A DNA stretch of 7,248 nucleotides, from contig MHYW01000044.1 in NCBI GenBank assembly GCA_001828545.1, positions 1 to 7,248 of the forward strand, in the 5' to 3' direction. Positions 5,014 to 7,248 of this stretch are shown here, piece by piece. Within the stretch, counting starts at the first letter, position 1. Each line of letters begins with the position of its first letter. The notes beneath the pieces are model-generated. The model worked only from the letters and a program-made list of their open reading frames with translations. It searched no databases and was not told the origin of the DNA. Position numbers and translations under genes: made by a program. The DNA is from Planctomycetes bacterium RIFCSPHIGHO2_12_FULL_52_36. GTDB lineage: Bacteria; Planctomycetota; Brocadiia; Brocadiales; Bathyanammoxibiaceae.

Positions 5014-6531
5014 GTGAACAAAATGCTAAAGACATCTCGTTTTTCGCTAGCGGTGCTACCGCTAATCGGGTTAGCCATTCTTTTGTTAGGCAGGGTTGTT
5101 GAAGCGGCAGACCCCAGCGGTGCGGGGACCTATTCTGACACCGTGCCGGGGTTAAAGTACTCCATCAATTTTACCTGGGTACTTATAGGGGCCTTTCTGG
5201 TGTTTATCATGCAGGCAGGGTTTGCCCTCTTAGGAGGGTTCCTGAGACCAAAGCACATGCTGAATTACATGGCCCACTGTTTTACGGATACTACGGTGGG
5301 GGCCTTGGTCTTCTGGCTATTTGGTTTCGCCCTGATGTTCGGGGGTTCACAGCTCGCCTCTGGGTTGGACAGGGGAGATACCATGGTGGGCTGGAGCGGT
5401 TTCCTCCTCATAGGCCCGTCCTATGACGTAAACACGGTAGTCCTGTGGCTCTTCCAGGTCATGTTTGTCACGAAGGCCGTCTCCATTATTGCCGGGGCGG
5501 TGGCAGAGAGGACCCGCTGGGCGGCCTATCTGATTTACAGCATGTTAGTCTGCGGTGTGGTGTATCCCATTTATGGACACTGGATGTGGGGAGGCGGATG
5601 GCTGGGCACCCTGCCCTTCGGGGCTGGAGCCAGGGATTTTGCAGGTTCGGGGGTAGTCCACGCCGTGGGTGGGATAATGGCCCTGATAGGGGCGTGGGCA
5701 GTCGGTCCCCGGATTGGAAAGTATCTAAAGGACGGCACACCCAGTGCCATACCTGGCCACAACCTTACCTTTGTAGTATTAGGGACCCTCATCCTGGTCT
5801 TCGGCTGGTTCGGCTTTAATGCCGGGAGTACGCTGGCCGCCACGGACTTGAGGATCTCAATCATAGCCACCAACACCTTCCTTGCCGCCTCAGCCGGTGC
5901 CGCCATAGTAATGTGGCTCTCCTATGCCACTACCAAAAAGCCTGATATTATGATGTCGTGTAACGGTGCCCTGGCTGGCCTTGTAGCCATCACCGGCCCA
6001 TGCGCCTACGTGCCTATATGGGCCTCGGTAGTCATCGGCCTGCTGGCTGGCCTTATCATGAGAGGTTGCGTCTGGTTTGTGGAGTGCGTCTTCAAGGTGG
6101 ACGACCCACTGGGTGCAGTCTCAGTACACGGGGCTAATGGCCTGTGGGGACTCCTGGCCGTCGGGATATTCGCTGACGGCTCCTACGGTGGCGTAAACGG
6201 ACTCATAACGGGTTCTGGTTATCAACTCCTGGCGCAGTTCATTGCCATGGTCACTGTCATAGCCTGGGCCTCAGCCGCTGGTTTTGCCATATTCCTTGGC
6301 CTGAAGCACTCTATCGGCCTCAGGGTCCCGGAGTATGTAGAATTGGAAGGCCTTGACCTCCATACCCACGGCGTAGAGTGTTATCCTGCCGAGGAGAGGT
6401 ATGTTGGTGAACTGGAAAAAGTAATAAGGAGGCATATCGGCGTCTACGAGGTGGAAGAGGCCGAAGCGGAGGTACCAGAAGTAGTTGTAAAGAGGGGTAA
6501 ATCCCTCAGTCATGGTTCGCTAAAAGAGTAA
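5014..6531 (+). CDS. amt: Ammonium transporter (Amt family), 505 aa
   Basis: Inner-membrane ammonium channel, trimeric in the family. Residues 1-31 form a signal peptide (basic start, hydrophobic core, VEAA cleavage region). About 11 membrane spans follow, from about residue 54 to 428. Residues matching E. coli AmtB: outer Phe gate Phe151 (F107) and Phe268 (F215, in GWFGFNAGS), Trp192 (W148, HWMWGGG), Asp208 and His216 (D160 and H168, in DFAGSGVVH), and His372 (H318, SVHGANG). The twin-His pore is thus complete and the protein should conduct. The PII-contact region VPEYVELEGLDLHTHGVECYP (439-458) is present. It continues into a Glu-rich tail of about 45 extra residues, ending KSLSHGSLKE, longer than in AmtB. 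GTG 5014 is preferred over ATG 5023 because of AAGGGGAG at 5001-5008. It follows two PII genes, the usual glnK-amt arrangement. Confidence 0.96.
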   Translation: MNKMLKTSRFSLAVLPLIGLAILLLGRVVEAADPSGAGTYSDTVPGLKYSINFTWVLIGAFLVFIMQAGFALLGGFLRPKHMLNYMAHCFTDTTVGALVFWLFGFALMFGGSQLASGLDRGDTMVGWSGFLLIGPSYDVNTVVLWLFQVMFVTKAVSIIAGAVAERTRWAAYLIYSMLVCGVVYPIYGHWMWGGGWLGTLPFGAGARDFAGSGVVHAVGGIMALIGAWAVGPRIGKYLKDGTPSAIPGHNLTFVVLGTLILVFGWFGFNAGSTLAATDLRISIIATNTFLAASAGAAIVMWLSYATTKKPDIMMSCNGALAGLVAITGPCAYVPIWASVVIGLLAGLIMRGCVWFVECVFKVDDPLGAVSVHGANGLWGLLAVGIFADGSYGGVNGLITGSGYQLLAQFIAMVTVIAWASAAGFAIFLGLKHSIGLRVPEYVELEGLDLHTHGVECYPAEERYVGELEKVIRRHIGVYEVEEAEAEVPEVVVKRGKSLSHGSLKE

Positions 6532-6565
6532 AATTTTCTTCCCTCCCAATGCTAAAGACTCAAAG

Positions 6566-6594
6566 CAAGGGGCGACCAAGTAGGTCGCCCCTTG
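6566..6594. terminator. Perfect hairpin after amt, REP-like, possible terminator
   Basis: A 12-bp perfect stem CAAGGGGCGACC/GGTCGCCCCTTG (6566-6577 with 6583-6594), loop AAGTA, 35 bases after the amt stop. The core GGGGCGACC is shared with the hairpin at 3648. No T-tract follows, so it may act as an mRNA 3' stabiliser or a weak terminator. It opens a cluster of palindromes that fills most of 6566-6835. Confidence 0.6.
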
Positions 6595-6604
6595 TCATTC
6601 TAAT

Positions 6605-6625
6605 GTAGGGTGGGCTATGCCCACC
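6605..6625 (+). repeat. GTAG-headed REP-like palindrome, GGTGGGC type
   Basis: GTAG, then stem GGTGGGC/GCCCACC (6609-6615 with 6619-6625) and loop TAT. With its flank AAT it forms a 24-base direct repeat (6602-6625) with 6684-6707; the copies differ by one loop base. Confidence 0.75.
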
Positions 6626-6638
6626 GCTAAAAGACCGA

Positions 6639-6683
6639 AGAATCTGACACGAAGTGTCACTCCGTTCAGGGTCAGAATGACAA
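6639..6683. repeat. Spacer palindrome between two REP-like copies
   Basis: Contains TGACAC-GAA-GTGTCA (6645-6650 with 6654-6659) inside an outer CTGAC/GTCAG pair (6644-6648 with 6671-6675). Read on the minus strand it begins TGTCATTCTGACCC and runs to GATTCTTCG. This resembles a dispersed intergenic repeat common in environmental bacteria (general impression, not checked). Confidence 0.5.
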
Positions 6684-6686
6684 AAT

Positions 6687-6707
6687 GTAGGGTGGGCTGT
6701 GCCCACC
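6687..6707 (+). repeat. GTAG-headed REP-like palindrome, second GGTGGGC copy
   Basis: GTAG, stem GGTGGGC/GCCCACC (6691-6697 with 6701-6707), loop TGT. Near-identical to the copy at 6605 and in the same orientation, 82 bases away. Confidence 0.75.
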
Positions 6708-6731
6708 AAATTAAAGGCGCAAAAGGGTGTA

Positions 6732-6756
6732 GTAGGGTGGGCACAGCCCACCCTAC
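6732..6756. repeat. Symmetric REP-like palindrome, third GGTGGGC copy
   Basis: Perfect 11-bp arms GTAGGGTGGGC/GCCCACCCTAC (6732-6742 with 6746-6756) with loop ACA. The loop is the complement of TGT in the copy at 6687, so this is the same element inverted, with GTAG on both strands. Confidence 0.75.
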
Positions 6757-6783
6757 CAGGCTCCCTATGTAATCATCCCCGCC

Positions 6784-6796
6784 CCGCCTGAGGCGG
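6784..6796. repeat. Short perfect palindrome
   Basis: CCGCCT-G-AGGCGG. It lies between the REP-like copies at 6732 and 6811 and has no GTAG head, so it belongs to a different type. Confidence 0.5.
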
Positions 6797-6810
6797 ATTG
6801 CCCTGGAAAT

Positions 6811-6835
6811 GGGCAGGTGCAAGACCTGCCCCTAC
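6811..6835 (-). repeat. REP-like palindrome, GGGCAGGT type, minus orientation
   Basis: Stem GGGCAGGT/ACCTGCCC (6811-6818 with 6824-6831), loop GCAAG, then CCTAC to 6835, so on the minus strand it starts GTAGGGGCAGGT. This is close to the copy at 1607. It precedes an AT palindrome ATTTTTTAAAAAAT (6840-6853). Confidence 0.7.
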
Positions 6836-6857
6836 ATTAATTTTTTAAAAAATCTTG

Positions 6858-6886
6858 TTGACAATCAAAAGGACTTATGGTAATTC
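6858..6886 (+). promoter_or_regulatory. Candidate promoter for the last gene
   Basis: A perfect -35 TTGACA (6858-6863), a 17-base spacer and TAATTC (6881-6886). The -10 is weak but has an extended TG motif at 6878-6879. The A/T palindrome 6840-6853 just upstream could act like an UP element. The leader would be about 100 bases and carries no recognised riboswitch. Confidence 0.4.
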
Positions 6887-6995
6887 TCTCCAAATATAAC
6901 CAATGTATCCAATTATGGCAGGAGGGGGCAGGATACGATTGGCAGGGTTGGCCCATTACTCTAGTTGGCCTATCTATCTAGAAAGGAGGGAGGCC

Positions 6996-7248
6996 ATGAG
7001 GCTTGTAAGCCTTGCATTAATTGCCTGTTTTGTGTTTTTCCTGGGGGCTGTACGCGTAAATTGGGTGGGGGCAGAGGAACTCTCTAAGGAAGAAGTAGCC
7101 GCACTGAAGGACCTCCTCAAGACTAAGCCCGGTGCCGAGCTCAGCACTGAGGATGTCGGCGCATTAAAGGAACTCCTGAAGGCCCGTGAGATACCCCCGA
7201 TGCCCGCCAGGGCACCGGCCTCACAGCTTAACGACGATGAAATCACGG
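6996..7248 (+). CDS. Exported protein with 20-residue helical repeats, 3' truncated
   Basis: The first 84 residues are visible and the frame is open at the window end. Residues 1-26 form a signal peptide: MRLVSLALIACFVFFLGAV, then VNWVGA, with probable cleavage after GA. The Cys at 11 is inside the hydrophobic core, so it is not a typical lipobox. Two tandem 20-residue units follow: LSKEEVAALKDLLKTKPGAE (29-48) and LSTEDVGALKELLKAREIPP (49-68), pattern LS-x-E-[DE]-V-x-ALK-[DE]-LLK. A Pro/Ala linker leads to LNDDEI (78-83), which may start a third unit. Strong AAAGGAGG (6982-6989) sits 6 bases before the ATG. The function is unknown. A cell-surface or outer-membrane protein with an N-terminal helical region is possible. 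A promoter of its own and a repeat cluster separate it from amt, so it is probably not in that operon. Confidence 0.85.
   Translation, partial: MRLVSLALIACFVFFLGAVRVNWVGAEELSKEEVAALKDLLKTKPGAELSTEDVGALKELLKAREIPPMPARAPASQLNDDEIT

Noticed and set aside
5445..5906. Long overlapping ORFs on both strands inside amt.
   Set aside because: They are shadows of the transporter's coding frame, which is fully supported by family residues.
6560..6822. Two overlapping minus-strand ORFs of 63 and 75 codons in the region after amt.
   Set aside because: They are translations of the GTAG palindromes and spacer repeats (recurring AHPT/QPT motifs), with no ribosome site or gene-like codon use.
6595..6840. Possible CRISPR array, because of closely spaced repeated palindromes.
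   Set aside because: Units differ in sequence and orientation, spacing is irregular and no cas gene is present; REP-like elements explain it better.

Overview
The window (7,248 bases, roughly half G+C by eye) is a nitrogen-signalling and ammonium-uptake locus from a bacterium that uses sigma-54. Arg AGG and Ile ATA codons are frequent. The ammonium transporter and the last gene both begin with a signal-peptide-like stretch, which fits a Gram-negative cell. GTAG-headed palindromes like those here are scattered through many environmental phyla. Linked PII/Amt genes occur in anammox Planctomycetota among other groups, but the phylum cannot be fixed from this window.

Layout. (1) Bases 2-1603 (+) are the 3' part of a cytoplasmic PAS/GAF/PAS sensor histidine kinase. 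(2) Bases 1642-2025 (-) hold a small gene of unknown function. It lies between the kinase and its likely partner regulator and is bracketed by two REP-like palindromes. (3) Bases 2219-3634 (+) encode an NtrC-type, sigma-54-dependent response regulator. (4) Bases 3635-4014 are AT-rich and carry a REP-like palindrome, several dyads and a near-perfect -24/-12 sigma-54 promoter. (5) Bases 4015-4419 and 4437-4853 (+) are two tandem PII-family genes, each altered at different key residues. (6) Bases 4854-5013 hold a candidate sigma-70 promoter, a duplicated 19-base leader and a possible 23-residue membrane miniprotein. (7) Bases 5014-6531 (+) encode an Amt ammonium transporter with a long C-terminal tail. 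(8) Bases 6532-6995 are packed with palindromic repeats and end in a promoter. (9) Bases 6996-7248 (+) start an exported protein of unknown function with internal 20-residue repeats, cut by the window end.

How the parts may work together (inference): the kinase phosphorylates the NtrC-type regulator. The regulator activates the sigma-54 promoter in front of the PII pair. The PII proteins then act on the Amt channel encoded next to them. The most unusual points are the complementary degeneration of the two PII proteins, the possible miniprotein in front of amt, and the REP-like element whose flanks look like a target duplication in the leader of the regulator gene.
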